This document shows, in pieces, positions 25,555 to 35,070 of a stretch of 42,079 bases of DNA (position 1 is its first letter; each line of letters begins with the position of its first letter). This stretch comes from Halobacteriovorax sp. (GTDB lineage: Bacteria > Bdellovibrionota > Bacteriovoracia > Bacteriovoracales > Bacteriovoracaceae), in assembly GCA_002716825.1 (NCBI GenBank), contig PBCC01000002.1, positions 1 to 42,079 of the forward strand. Reading direction: 5' to 3'. The notes under the pieces are model-generated. The model was given only the letters and a program-made list of their open reading frames with translations. It was not told where the DNA came from and searched no databases. The position numbers and the translations under genes were made by a program.

Positions 25555-26772
25555 CTAGCGAATTGAATTGAGTTCCATCATTGGTACAACAACGGAGAAC
25601 ACAACGAAGGCAACGACTACACCCATTACGACCATCATTATAGGCTCTAGGGTGGATGTGAGTCCACTAAGTTTCGAATCTACTTGGTCTTCATAGTTCT
25701 CTGCGACAATTTCTAACATGGTTTCAAGCTCACCCGATTTTTCACCGAGTCGCACCATATGAGTCACCATAGGTGGAAACAAACCTGATTTAACCAGCGG
25801 TGTAGACAGTGATCCACCCTCTTTGACGGCATCTCTTGATTCGGCCACGGCCTTTTGCATGTGGACGTTTCCGATCAAGTTCTTAACGATATTCATTGAG
25901 ACCAGAATGGGAACACCTGAGTTTAAAAGTGTGGCAAGAGTTGAACAAAAGCGTGAGACGTTAATCATCATCACAATCTCAGCAATAATAGGAGCTTTCA
26001 GTAAGAACCTATCCCATTTGGAGCGACCTTTTGGAGAGGCTTTCCAACGCTTGAACAAATTCCAACTGATGATCATGCCAATAATGACTCCCCACCACCA
26101 ATTAGTAAGAAAGTCCGAAATCCAAATACAAATTTCCGTTTGAATGGGCAAGGCCTTCTTCATGGAAATAAAAATCTTGGTAATTTTAGGAATAACGAAA
26201 ATAAAGATAATTGAAATCATCACAGTGCCAACCACCATCATGATTACCGGATAGGTCATGGAGCCTTTAATTTTTCTGGCAAGCTTTACTTGGGCCTCTG
26301 TGAAGTCAGCGAGTCTTAAAAGCACAACTTCAAGTGTCCCCGATGCTTCACCGGCTTCGACCATGTTTACGTAAACATTGTTAAAAGTTTTTGGGTAATC
26401 TGCTAAAGCCTGGGCGAGGGAAGAACCTTCATTCACTTTTTGTCTGATCTCAGACAAGATCACTTGAAAACGAGGATTCTCAGTCTGATCCATCAAGGCG
26501 CTAAAAGCTTCAACAATTTGAACTTTGGCCTTGATCAGTGTTGCCAGCTGACGAGTCATTAAAGCCAGCTCTTCTGAACTGACAGCTTGTCCAAAGGTAA
26601 AACCAGTTGAGACCGTCTTAGACTTTGTCGAAGATTTTTGCTCTTCGATTTCAATCAGCATGATGCCCATGGACTTAAGTCGCTGCTTGGCCTGACTTAA
26701 ACCTTCCGCCGTAACGTTGTCTTTAACTTCTTTACCAGTGGAAGTTAGACCTTTGTAGGAGTAGATGGCCAT
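25555..26772 (-). CDS. gspF: Type II secretion inner-membrane platform protein GspF
   Basis: A 405-residue polytopic protein with the two homologous GspF domains (about residues 70-195 and 270-395) and three membrane helices, around residues 170-195, 222-245 and 375-398. Domain signatures are SSEELALMTRQLATLIKAKV in the first half and CSTLATLLNSGVPILVSM in the second. RLGEKSGELETMLEIVAENY closes the second domain. It interacts with GspE and GspL to drive pseudopilus assembly. It starts two bases after gspE ends. Confidence 0.95.
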   Translation of the reverse strand: MAIYSYKGLTSTGKEVKDNVTAEGLSQAKQRLKSMGIMLIEIEEQKSSTKSKTVSTGFTFGQAVSSEELALMTRQLATLIKAKVQIVEAFSALMDQTENPRFQVILSEIRQKVNEGSSLAQALADYPKTFNNVYVNMVEAGEASGTLEVVLLRLADFTEAQVKLARKIKGSMTYPVIMMVVGTVMISIIFIFVIPKITKIFISMKKALPIQTEICIWISDFLTNWWWGVIIGMIISWNLFKRWKASPKGRSKWDRFLLKAPIIAEIVMMINVSRFCSTLATLLNSGVPILVSMNIVKNLIGNVHMQKAVAESRDAVKEGGSLSTPLVKSGLFPPMVTHMVRLGEKSGELETMLEIVAENYEDQVDSKLSGLTSTLEPIMMVVMGVVVAFVVFSVVVPMMELNSIR

Positions 26773-26774
26773 AC

Positions 26775-28514
26775 TTAAGTTTCGTCTTCAGTCATTTCTT
26801 CTTGGTTAACAACACGGACCATTTCATCAACGGAAGTTACGCCGGAGCATACTTTGAAGAAGGCATCTTCTTTAAGAGACTTCATTCCGAGGGACATGGC
26901 CATTTTCTTTACAGTCGAGGCATCAGCTTTTTGTAAAATCAGCGGCCTAATTTCTTCAGTGATAATGAGAAGCTCAGAGATAACCGAACGACCAGAGTAG
27001 CCTCTGAAATTACACTTCGGACAACCGACGGCTTTATAAATAGTCGCGCTTGGAGGTAACATTTCAACCGCTAAGGCGCGAAGTTCTTCGTGGGTAACAT
27101 CGTGAGGCTCTTTACAATCAGGGCAAAGAGTCTGGACTAAGCGCTGAGCCAAAACCCCAGCAAGCGAAGAGGCGATCAAGAAGGGCTGAACTCCCATATC
27201 GATCAAACGGTTTGGAGCTGAAGCAGCGTCATTGGTGTGAATGGTAGAGAGAACAAAGTGACCTGTCAGTGAGGCTTCAATCGCCATGTGAGCGGTCTCA
27301 CCATCTCTGGTTTCCCCAACCATGATGACGTCGGGGTCTTGTCTGACGATCGATCTGAGTGCTCTAGCAAAAGTCAGATCAATTTTACTATTAACTTGAA
27401 TTTGCGAGATACCACCAATTTCATACTCGACCGGATCTTCCACCGTGATAATCATTTTCTCTGGATCATTAATGCGAGAAAGAACAGCGGAAAGGGTGGT
27501 TGTCTTACCAGAACCAGTTGGGCCTGAAACGTAGAGGACACCGTGCTTGCGCTTGGAGAGTTCATCGAGTTGGCGAAGAACTTTGCCGTGAAAGCCGAGT
27601 TTTTCTAGTTCAAGAATGCTGGCACTCTTTTCTAGAATACGCATAACGATTCGCTCGCCGTTTTGCACGGGAACGGTAGATAAACGAATATCGATATCTT
27701 TACCGGCCATCTTAATCTTAATACGACCATCTTGCGGTAGGCGTTTTTCAGCGATATCGAGCTTGGCCATAACTTTAATACGAGAACTAACCGCAGCTTG
27801 AGTTTTAAGCGGCTGTCTTAGAATTTCCGTCATGATTCCGTTAATTCTAAAACGATAGGCGACTTCTTTTTCATAGGGCTCAACGTGAATATCTGAGGCC
27901 TTTTCTTTGACCGCTCTAAAAATAATTGAGTTCACAAAACGAATGACCGGAGCTTCATCAGCGCCAGCGTCGAGAATATCGATAGGGCCATCGAGATCTA
28001 AGTTTTCATCAAATTCATCTTCTAAGCTATCAACAATATTTCGGTTAGCTTTTTCGTAAACGCGGTTGATAGCGTCTTGAATTTTAAGAGGCGAGGTAAC
28101 GACTGGAACGATCTCTTTTTTAAAGATTTCTTGTAGGTCGTTAAACACATCGGGATTAAATGGATCTGTTACAAGAACTTGGACCGTATAATCGGTTTCT
28201 ATAAAGGGGAGAACTTCGTGCTGTTTGGCATAATTGATTGGCAAATCATTAACCAACTCAGGATTAATCTCATCAATCTTTAAATCGACAACGTAAGGAA
28301 TTTCGATTTGATGACAAATCACCTTAACAATATCGTGAGGGTGAATATAATTCTTCTTAAGAAGAATTTGTCCCACCATCATGCCGGATTCTTTTTGTAG
28401 CTCAAGGGCTTCTTTTAACTGTTCTTCAGTTAAAGAAGTGTGCTTGATCAGTAGCTGACCAATTTTTTCCTTTTGCCCTTCAAAGCGCTCAACGAGCTGA
28501 TCAGTTAATCTCAA
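26775..28514 (-). CDS. gspE: Type II secretion ATPase GspE
   Basis: A 579-residue cytoplasmic hexameric ATPase. The N-terminal MshEN-like domain (residues 1-150) docks on GspL. The nucleotide part has Walker A GPTGSGKTTT near residue 331, Asp-box DPEKMIITVEDPVE, Walker B IMVGETRDGETAHMAIEAS and the His box GHFVLSTIHTNDA. The zinc-binding tetracysteine cluster CPDC ... CPKC near residue 460-490 is complete. It lies between gspD (3-base gap) and gspF (2-base gap). All catalytic residues expected for the family are present. Confidence 0.97.
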   Translation of the reverse strand: MRLTDQLVERFEGQKEKIGQLLIKHTSLTEEQLKEALELQKESGMMVGQILLKKNYIHPHDIVKVICHQIEIPYVVDLKIDEINPELVNDLPINYAKQHEVLPFIETDYTVQVLVTDPFNPDVFNDLQEIFKKEIVPVVTSPLKIQDAINRVYEKANRNIVDSLEDEFDENLDLDGPIDILDAGADEAPVIRFVNSIIFRAVKEKASDIHVEPYEKEVAYRFRINGIMTEILRQPLKTQAAVSSRIKVMAKLDIAEKRLPQDGRIKIKMAGKDIDIRLSTVPVQNGERIVMRILEKSASILELEKLGFHGKVLRQLDELSKRKHGVLYVSGPTGSGKTTTLSAVLSRINDPEKMIITVEDPVEYEIGGISQIQVNSKIDLTFARALRSIVRQDPDVIMVGETRDGETAHMAIEASLTGHFVLSTIHTNDAASAPNRLIDMGVQPFLIASSLAGVLAQRLVQTLCPDCKEPHDVTHEELRALAVEMLPPSATIYKAVGCPKCNFRGYSGRSVISELLIITEEIRPLILQKADASTVKKMAMSLGMKSLKEDAFFKVCSGVTSVDEMVRVVNQEEMTEDET

Positions 28515-28517
28515 GCC

Positions 28518-30902
28518 TTACTCCCGGACTGGAGCAGCTGCTCCAGACTTGATCACTTGTACTTCTTGTTGAATTTGCTCATAGGCCGGAAGCTCTAGCT
28601 CAGCACTATCTGATTCGAAAATGAGATCTTCAACTTTTTCATCAGCACCAACTCCTGGACCTTCGTTTTGTTGTTGGTAGCGTTTGGCATCGTCTAGATC
28701 GTAAAGTGGGCCGCCGCCTTGCTTTTCAGCTTTCTCATAAAGACCCTTAACTGTTGTGCGGTATGGATCCTCTTCGCCTAGTGCTTCTTTTAGGTGAGCA
28801 TTACGACGGGCCAAAACGTCTTTGGTGGTATTGGCCACAGACTTTTGATAAGGCGACATAATTCTTGGAGTTAAGAAAAGTAGAAGGTTCACTTTTGAAG
28901 TAGAAGTTCTAGAGTTCTTAAATAACCAACCAAGGACTGGGATATCACCTAGAAGAGGTACTTTTGAAACTGACGACTCTTCACGGTCTCTCATGAGTCC
29001 ACCCATAGCGATAGTGTCGCGGTCGCGAACAACGACGGTTGTTACGGCCGAACGCTCAGTCGTTGCTACACCTTCGTTAGCAAGACCTTCTGGAAGAGGG
29101 CGATTGGAGAAGTCTTGAATCTTTTGATCAATCTTAAGCTTCACGAATCGTGTCACTTTATTAATTTGTGGAGTGATCTTAAGAGTTAAAGCAACTTTTT
29201 GCTGCTTAGTACTTGTTGTAATTGTTCCATTGGTATTGGTTCTTTCAACCGTTGGAACGCTTTCACCGACTTCAAACACGGCGTCGGTATTGTCGAGGGC
29301 CAAAATCTGAGGAGTGGCCAAAACATTAGTGTTGCCGTTTCTAGCAATCGCTGTGATCAAAGCATTAACACTATTAATTTCAATCGCACTGCCACCTGGT
29401 GGAGTGTACTCAATCTTGTTACCAATACCAGCTCCGGCGAAAAGACCGCCAAGAGAAGTAATATTGCCAGCAAGAAGATTGACAAGATCGCTACTGCCAC
29501 CGGTAAAGCCAGCTCGTTGAGCTCCACCAGAACCGTAGGCACCAAGAATTGAGATGCCAAAGCCTTTTTCACGATTGACCTGAGTTTCCATGATCATGCC
29601 TTCGACATAAACCTGGTCTCTTGGGATATCGAGTTTCTTAATTACATCTTTAACTGTGAGGTAATCAGTTGGTGCGGCCGTCACAACAAGAGCATTATTG
29701 TCTTTATCGGCCGTGATCTTCACTGGATTATTAAAGAGTGTGTCTGAATCATTGCTACCACTGAAGCGACTTGCTCTAGTGCCAGCGGCTCCGCCTGCAG
29801 CAGGAGTTGACGCTGTTTGAACCAGAGTTGAAAGTGTTTTTGCCAGTGTTTCAGCGTCCCCGTAATTGAGATAGTAAACGTGAATCTGACCACCAGTATT
29901 AGATAAGCCCTTCACATCGAGCTTTAAGATAAGCTCGCGAAGTTGTCGCGCACCTTCAGCATTGGCCATGGCGATAATAGAGTTAGTTCTTGGCTCGGCA
30001 ATGATCTTTGAAATATTTTCTTGCTGATCAGGTGCTTGAGTTCTACGTCTTGCCGCTGCTGTGCCTGTAGTATTACTTTTAAGAATTTGATCCAGAAGCT
30101 TGGCAATCTCTTGGGCCGAAGAATTTCTAACTGGAATGATTTGTAGACTTTCTTCGTGGCCAGGAACATCGATGAATTTAATCAAGCGAACCAAACGATT
30201 GATATTTTCACCAGTATCTTGCACGATCAAAGTATTGGTTTGCTTAATATCAATGAGGCGACCATAACGAGTCATAAACGGTCTAAATGAACGCGTCACT
30301 TCAGTTACTGAAATATTCTTAAGCGGAATAATTCTCATAACGTAGTTTTCAGTATCTGGTGTGTAGTTTCCCGTATACATCTTGGTTGGTGTGTAACGAA
30401 TATCTCTCGAATTCACCACTTTCCAAAAGGCACCGGCCTTCACAAGTGTGTAACCGTTAACATTAAGAGCGGTGAGATAAGCTTTCCAAGCATCACCAAC
30501 CGTGATCGCTTGTGGAGCAGAAATTGTGATTTTACCTTTTAAGTCTTTATCGAGAATCAGATTGATACCCGTAAGCTTTTGCATATGCTTGGTGAGATCA
30601 ACCAGTGATACATCTTTAAACTCGAAACTTGTGACAACTTCAGGACCAAAAGATGTTTCAGGGTTTAGCTGAACGTACTTACTGGCTTCGGGACCTGTAG
30701 GAGCGGGAGCGCCGCTTTCTCTACCGAAATCATCTTTATCATTTGCTTTGGTTTGGCCTTGAATGAAATCTTTGGCCGAACCGTTGGCACCATCATTATT
30801 AAAGTTGGTGCGGCTTCTATACTGATCAAACTGCGCTGATGCAGAAGGAATCGCCAATGATAGGGCCAGAGGTAGTGCAAAGAATTTAAATAAATTCGCC
30901 AT
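28518..30902 (-). CDS. gspD: Type II secretion outer-membrane secretin GspD
   Basis: A 794-residue secretin. I chose ATG 30902, which gives a good signal peptide (FKFFALPLALSLAIPSASA) with AAGGA 7 bases upstream; the longer frame reaches into gspC. N0 starts with VTSFEFKDVSLVDLTKHMQ. N1-N3 repeats follow, with NTLIVQDTGENINRLVRLI and NALVVTAAPTDYLTVKDVI. The secretin core near residues 440-690 contains the gate region and VPLLGDIPVLGWLF ... LLLFLTPRIM. About 100 polar residues at the C-terminus may bind a pilotin-like lipoprotein. No such gene is in the window. It is the second gene of the operon. Confidence 0.95.
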   Translation of the reverse strand: MANLFKFFALPLALSLAIPSASAQFDQYRSRTNFNNDGANGSAKDFIQGQTKANDKDDFGRESGAPAPTGPEASKYVQLNPETSFGPEVVTSFEFKDVSLVDLTKHMQKLTGINLILDKDLKGKITISAPQAITVGDAWKAYLTALNVNGYTLVKAGAFWKVVNSRDIRYTPTKMYTGNYTPDTENYVMRIIPLKNISVTEVTRSFRPFMTRYGRLIDIKQTNTLIVQDTGENINRLVRLIKFIDVPGHEESLQIIPVRNSSAQEIAKLLDQILKSNTTGTAAARRRTQAPDQQENISKIIAEPRTNSIIAMANAEGARQLRELILKLDVKGLSNTGGQIHVYYLNYGDAETLAKTLSTLVQTASTPAAGGAAGTRASRFSGSNDSDTLFNNPVKITADKDNNALVVTAAPTDYLTVKDVIKKLDIPRDQVYVEGMIMETQVNREKGFGISILGAYGSGGAQRAGFTGGSSDLVNLLAGNITSLGGLFAGAGIGNKIEYTPPGGSAIEINSVNALITAIARNGNTNVLATPQILALDNTDAVFEVGESVPTVERTNTNGTITTSTKQQKVALTLKITPQINKVTRFVKLKIDQKIQDFSNRPLPEGLANEGVATTERSAVTTVVVRDRDTIAMGGLMRDREESSVSKVPLLGDIPVLGWLFKNSRTSTSKVNLLLFLTPRIMSPYQKSVANTTKDVLARRNAHLKEALGEEDPYRTTVKGLYEKAEKQGGGPLYDLDDAKRYQQQNEGPGVGADEKVEDLIFESDSAELELPAYEQIQQEVQVIKSGAAAPVRE

Positions 30903-30912
30903 AGAGCAATCC

Positions 30913-32346
30913 TTACTCAAAGTTGTATTCCTGGGTCTGGTCCATTCCGCCACGTTCCATCGAAATTTGGAAATTATCTATATCTCGTATCTTTGAAAAC
31001 AATGTCATTACTTCGTTAAGATTGTTAAACGGCTTGCCATTAATACCGGTGATAACGTCGCCGTCTTGAATATTGAGCTTGGCATAGATTGAACCCGGAA
31101 CAATCTCGGTCATTTTGAAAGCTAAAGTGCCATCTGGGCGCTTAAGTTGAACCACGCGGGCCTGAGTCAGTACTTCCGCCATATTATTAGTTAAGAGTTC
31201 ATCGCGCATCGACTTCTTAATAGTGAAGCGGTTGCCTTCGTTTTTGATTCCAGTTTCAGCTTGTTTCTCAATAATCTTGCGACCAGTATTGGCCGAGACA
31301 ACCTTAATAGGGGATGTTCTCGAATCTTTTTCTTTTTCAGTGCCTTCAATGAATTCACATTCACCAGTGGAAAGGTTCTTAAGGATCAATCGAAGACGAT
31401 TAATCTTTCCAACTTCGGCCAAGTTTTGAACTTTATCACCCTCGCGTACGTTCATAAATTCACGTGAGCCGCGAGTTTGAACCGAGGCGATCGACTTGAC
31501 TGAGTCTTTAAGCACGACAGTGTTTAGAAGCTCAAGTGGAAGCGAGCTTTTTTGATCAGCTGTTTTACAAATAATATTTTGATTGATCGGCTTTTTAGGG
31601 ATGAGCTCTTCATTTCTCACATCACCCTTAGCGCCAAATATATCACCGCGACTAATGACGTCGATATCCATATCATTTTTAGCAGCTGAGCTAATAGAAA
31701 GGGGAGCTTTGCTGGCAGCCTGCTTTGGCGTCATGACTAGCGCCAACATCTTACCGCCTTGAACTGCGACAGTTGCGAAAATCAGCCATAAAAAGGCATG
31801 GTGAATAGTGGGACGTACTTCGGGCTTAAAAGGTCTAAGTAGGAGGTCTTCGCCACCAACTTTATTCCACCATTCTTTTATGGCGCGAGTATTGAATTTT
31901 GAACTTTCACCGCGTTTAAAAGCATTGGCAAGCTTCATCTTAAAGCCAGATGTGCCCGGCTTAAAACGTTGACTCATTTTTTCACGAAAGCTTTGCTTTG
32001 CTTTGCCAAGTTTAAGCTTTAATTCCTTAGGAGAAGTTCCGCCAGGAAGTGTAGCAGGTCCAGTTTGGGCTGCAGGAGAGCTTATCTCATCGTTTGGGAG
32101 ATCAGGTGGTGAGTCGATTTCTGGACGTGGGATTTCCATCTGCTGAGGAGGGAGATCATCGAGATCATCCTCTTCGTAGTCCTCATAGTTTTCACTAGAG
32201 AGCACATCTTCGGCATCAGCTTCAGGATCTGTTTCGTCGTAGTAACGATCTTCAAACTCGTCAACGGACGTCTCAGACTTCTTTGATCCAAACTTAAATA
32301 AATTTTTCATCCGGCTTTTAAGGCCAGAAAAGTTGGGTTTTTTCAT
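30913..32346 (-). CDS. gspC: Type II secretion protein GspC with PDZ domain and long acidic N-terminus
   Basis: A 477-residue protein that links the inner-membrane platform to the secretin. Residues 1-175 are predicted cytoplasmic. They are strongly acidic in the first 90 (DEFEDRYYDETDPEADAED and similar stretches) and then basic. One helix follows (FLWLIFATVAVQGGKMLALV). The HR region lies around residues 250-320 and a PDZ domain near residues 400-470 (PGSIYAKLNIQDGDVITGINGK). Typical GspC is about 270-300 residues and lacks such a long cytoplasmic domain. As first gene of the operon it starts at ATG 32346, 35 bases downstream of the putative -10 element. Confidence 0.88.
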   Translation of the reverse strand: MKKPNFSGLKSRMKNLFKFGSKKSETSVDEFEDRYYDETDPEADAEDVLSSENYEDYEEDDLDDLPPQQMEIPRPEIDSPPDLPNDEISSPAAQTGPATLPGGTSPKELKLKLGKAKQSFREKMSQRFKPGTSGFKMKLANAFKRGESSKFNTRAIKEWWNKVGGEDLLLRPFKPEVRPTIHHAFLWLIFATVAVQGGKMLALVMTPKQAASKAPLSISSAAKNDMDIDVISRGDIFGAKGDVRNEELIPKKPINQNIICKTADQKSSLPLELLNTVVLKDSVKSIASVQTRGSREFMNVREGDKVQNLAEVGKINRLRLILKNLSTGECEFIEGTEKEKDSRTSPIKVVSANTGRKIIEKQAETGIKNEGNRFTIKKSMRDELLTNNMAEVLTQARVVQLKRPDGTLAFKMTEIVPGSIYAKLNIQDGDVITGINGKPFNNLNEVMTLFSKIRDIDNFQISMERGGMDQTQEYNFE

Positions 32347-32380
32347 CAGTTAATCATTCATCCTTGAATTCATTGATATT

Positions 32381-32410
32381 ATTGTAGGGTATTCGGCAAT
32401 GATGCAGCAA
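32381..32410 (-). promoter_or_regulatory. Putative promoter of the T2SS operon
   Basis: Read on the minus strand, TTGCTG (32405-32410) and TACAAT (32381-32386) are separated by 18 bases and lie just upstream of gspC. An AAGGATG ribosome-type site is found between them and the gspC ATG. No terminator or promoter of similar quality lies within the cluster, and the intergenic gaps are short or absent, so a single transcript for gspC-N plus the prenyl synthase is likely. Confidence 0.4.
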
Positions 32411-32543
32411 GTTTATTAATAATTTAAGATAAATAAGAAAATTTAAAGAGTGTTTTCGTCGGCCATTTCTAACTTCTCAAAAACGCCCGTGTAGCCTACT
32501 CTATTGAAGAAAATTTTTATTTCGAAAGAAGGATGGTTCTAGC

Positions 32544-34328
32544 ATGTCTCAGCAAAAGTCAGAAAAAAATACATTTCCCTCAGTTGCGGGAAACTTTTTT
32601 TACGGTGAAATCGACGAAAATACGGTTTTTCCTTTCCCAAGTTTCAGCGAAGAACAAAAGGAAATGGCCAAGGCGATGACTGATGCTGTTTGTAAATTCG
32701 CAGCCGATTCAATTGATGCCGCTAAGATGGACGAAGAAGCTAAGATTCCGGCCGAAGTTATTACTGGTCTTGGTGAGCTTGGACTTTGTGGCCTGGCGGT
32801 AGAAGAAGAATACGGCGGCATGGCCCTAGACTACACTTTATATGCCCGCGTCTTTCAAGAGATGGCCGGCATCGATGGATCGACCGCCACAATGCTTGGC
32901 GCCCACCAATCGATTGGCTATCGCGCACTTATTAATGAGGGAACACCTGAGCAAAAAGCTAAATGGCTTCCAGACCTAGCCAGCGGTAAACGTCTTGCTT
33001 CATTTTGTTTGACTGAGCCGGGCTCTGGTTCAGACGCATACTCGATTAAGACTAAGGCAGTTGATAATGGTGACGGAACATACACTATTACCGGACAAAA
33101 ACTTTGGATTACTAATGGTGGCTCGGCCGACTTCTATTCGGTTTACTGTAAAACTGATCACGAAGAAAATGGCAAAACGGTTGAGAAGATCACTTGCTTT
33201 GCAGTTGTAAAAGGTGAGCCAGGCTCTGAAGGACTATCTTTTGGTGAAAAAGAAAATAAAATGGGAATTCGCGCCTCAGAAACTCGCGCCGTTTATTTCG
33301 ATAAAGTAGTGGTTCCAAAAGAAAATATTCTTGGCGAGCTTGGTAAAGGCTTTAAAGTTGCCATGAACGTTCTAAACTCTGGCCGTCTCTCACTTGGATC
33401 AGGTTGCGTTGGCGGAATGAAGGCCATCTTAAAACTAGCGACTGAGCACGCTGCTGGACGTAAACAATTTGATCGCCCAATTGCCGAGTTTGGTCTTATT
33501 CAAGAAAAACTCACAGATATGGCGGCAACAATTTATTCACTCGAAAGTACCGTTTATATGACAACCGGTCTGATGGATCGCGGGATGGGGGATTACCAAC
33601 TCGAGAGTGCTATCTGTAAGGTGTACGGTTCAGAGTCGCTTTGGAAAGTAGTCGATACAGGTCTGCAAATTGCTGCCGGTAACGGTTATATGCGCGAGTA
33701 TCCTTATGAGCGCATCATGCGTGACTCACGAATTAATCTAATTTTTGAAGGAACAAATGAAATTCTTCGCGTCTTCACCGCCCTTGCCGGTATTCGCGGT
33801 CCTTCAGAGTCTCTAAAAGAGCTTGGAAAAATTTCTGACGTATCATCAGTACTTAGTGATCCAATTAAGTCTGTTGGTGTTTTGACTGATTTCGCCAAAT
33901 CTCGTTTCTCAAAAATGATGGTGACTCGCGCCCTGACTAAGGCCCATGCTTCACTTGAAGAGGAAGCTAATTATTTCTCCGGCATGCTGTCTGGCTTTGC
34001 TATTCAAGTTGAAAATACGCTGATTAAGTATGGCAAAGACATTATTGGCAACGAATTCCCTCAGGGGAGAATTGCCAATATGACGATTGAACTTTATGTC
34101 ATGCTGGCCCTACTTTCTCGTACAACATCGATCTTGAACTCAAGCGACGTTGATCAGAAGAAGAAAGACTACGTAAGTAAAATGTGTAAGCTTGCCTTCC
34201 ACGATTCACGTCGTCGTTTCGTTTCAAACCTAAAAGGTATGACCAAAAATAAAGATAAGATGATTAAAGAAATCTCTGAAATGGTGGTCGACAACGGTGG
34301 ATACGGTCTCGACATTATCGACTATTAA
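32544..34328 (+). CDS. Acyl-CoA dehydrogenase (very-long-chain type)
   Basis: A 594-residue FAD enzyme that makes the first double bond in fatty-acyl-CoA beta-oxidation. Acyl-CoA dehydrogenase signatures are CLTEPGSGSDA around residue 158 and KLWITNGGSADFY. The catalytic base is Glu402 in IFEGTNEILRVF, the position used in VLCAD/ACAD9. About 190 residues follow the usual 380-400 residue core, as in VLCAD, where they help membrane association and dimerisation. The start is ATG 32544, with GAAGGA upstream. Electrons would go to ETF; no etf genes are in the window. The next gene overlaps its 3' end by 32 bases. Confidence 0.94.
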   Translation: MSQQKSEKNTFPSVAGNFFYGEIDENTVFPFPSFSEEQKEMAKAMTDAVCKFAADSIDAAKMDEEAKIPAEVITGLGELGLCGLAVEEEYGGMALDYTLYARVFQEMAGIDGSTATMLGAHQSIGYRALINEGTPEQKAKWLPDLASGKRLASFCLTEPGSGSDAYSIKTKAVDNGDGTYTITGQKLWITNGGSADFYSVYCKTDHEENGKTVEKITCFAVVKGEPGSEGLSFGEKENKMGIRASETRAVYFDKVVVPKENILGELGKGFKVAMNVLNSGRLSLGSGCVGGMKAILKLATEHAAGRKQFDRPIAEFGLIQEKLTDMAATIYSLESTVYMTTGLMDRGMGDYQLESAICKVYGSESLWKVVDTGLQIAAGNGYMREYPYERIMRDSRINLIFEGTNEILRVFTALAGIRGPSESLKELGKISDVSSVLSDPIKSVGVLTDFAKSRFSKMMVTRALTKAHASLEEEANYFSGMLSGFAIQVENTLIKYGKDIIGNEFPQGRIANMTIELYVMLALLSRTTSILNSSDVDQKKKDYVSKMCKLAFHDSRRRFVSNLKGMTKNKDKMIKEISEMVVDNGGYGLDIIDY

Positions 34329-35070
34329 GCCTCTAGTTCTTCTTTGCGTCTGGCTTTTGAGTGCTTGTTCGAGTGCTCCTAAGCCAGTGCGCGTGTTAAG
34401 TCCTGAAGAACAAATCAAAAGAGAGCCGGTCTTTGTATCGGGTCCTACTCAGACTCCAAATCCAGCTTTTTTTAAGGAAGTCAGTAGTGAGATCGGGCTT
34501 GCTGGACAAAATGCCACGCAACTCTACGCTGTTGATTTCAACAATGACGGCCATAGTGATCTAGCGCTATTGCCAGAGCATTACTCAATTCCAAAATTCT
34601 TTCAGTATATTCCAAAAGCCAAATCGTTAGTTCCCATTCCATCACCTTTTGAAGAAGTTCTACGCGCTAGCTTTTTGTTATTTTATGATTTTGATAAAGA
34701 CGGCGTTCGCGATTGTATTGTCGGAACACTCAATCAAAAAACCGAACTGACTCGCTATCCGATGCGCCTATTCAAGGGTTCGCTTCGTAAAGGTCGCTAC
34801 GTTCTTAAAGAAGTTTTGGGTGCCATCCCAACCGGCATTGAGCCGACCGCTTCAATTGTGCCACTTGATTTTGATTTAGACGGACATCTCGATTTATTTT
34901 TCGCCAATTGGTATCGAAAAGAAGATGGCAAAATGGTGCCAAGACCCGATCGCTTACTCAAAGGCAAAGGGCTCAAGTTTGTCGACGTCTCCAATCTTTT
35001 GGGTGATGAGCACAAGACGTCACGGGAGCAAGTGAAGTATCCAAATGCGCTCCCATCTTTTGGTGCTTAG
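34297..35070 (+). CDS. FG-GAP/ASPIC-UnbV lipoprotein, N-terminal part (interrupted by in-frame TAG)
   Basis: A 257-codon ORF from GTG 34297, with GGTGG about 9 bases upstream. The leader ends in the lipobox LLSAC, so the protein is probably anchored in a membrane. FG-GAP/VCBS repeats each carry a calcium-binding loop: DFNNDGHSDLALL, DFDKDGVRDCIVG and DFDLDGHLDLFFA. The ORF stops at TAG 35068-35070. The same frame continues at once with DIDQNGYPDILV, the next blade, so the full protein would have about 596 residues. It overlaps the acyl-CoA dehydrogenase by 32 bases. Function is probably surface binding or adhesion, as for related FG-GAP beta-propellers; the partner is unknown. Confidence 0.82.
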   Translation: MDTVSTLSTIKPLVLLCVWLLSACSSAPKPVRVLSPEEQIKREPVFVSGPTQTPNPAFFKEVSSEIGLAGQNATQLYAVDFNNDGHSDLALLPEHYSIPKFFQYIPKAKSLVPIPSPFEEVLRASFLLFYDFDKDGVRDCIVGTLNQKTELTRYPMRLFKGSLRKGRYVLKEVLGAIPTGIEPTASIVPLDFDLDGHLDLFFANWYRKEDGKMVPRPDRLLKGKGLKFVDVSNLLGDEHKTSREQVKYPNALPSFGA

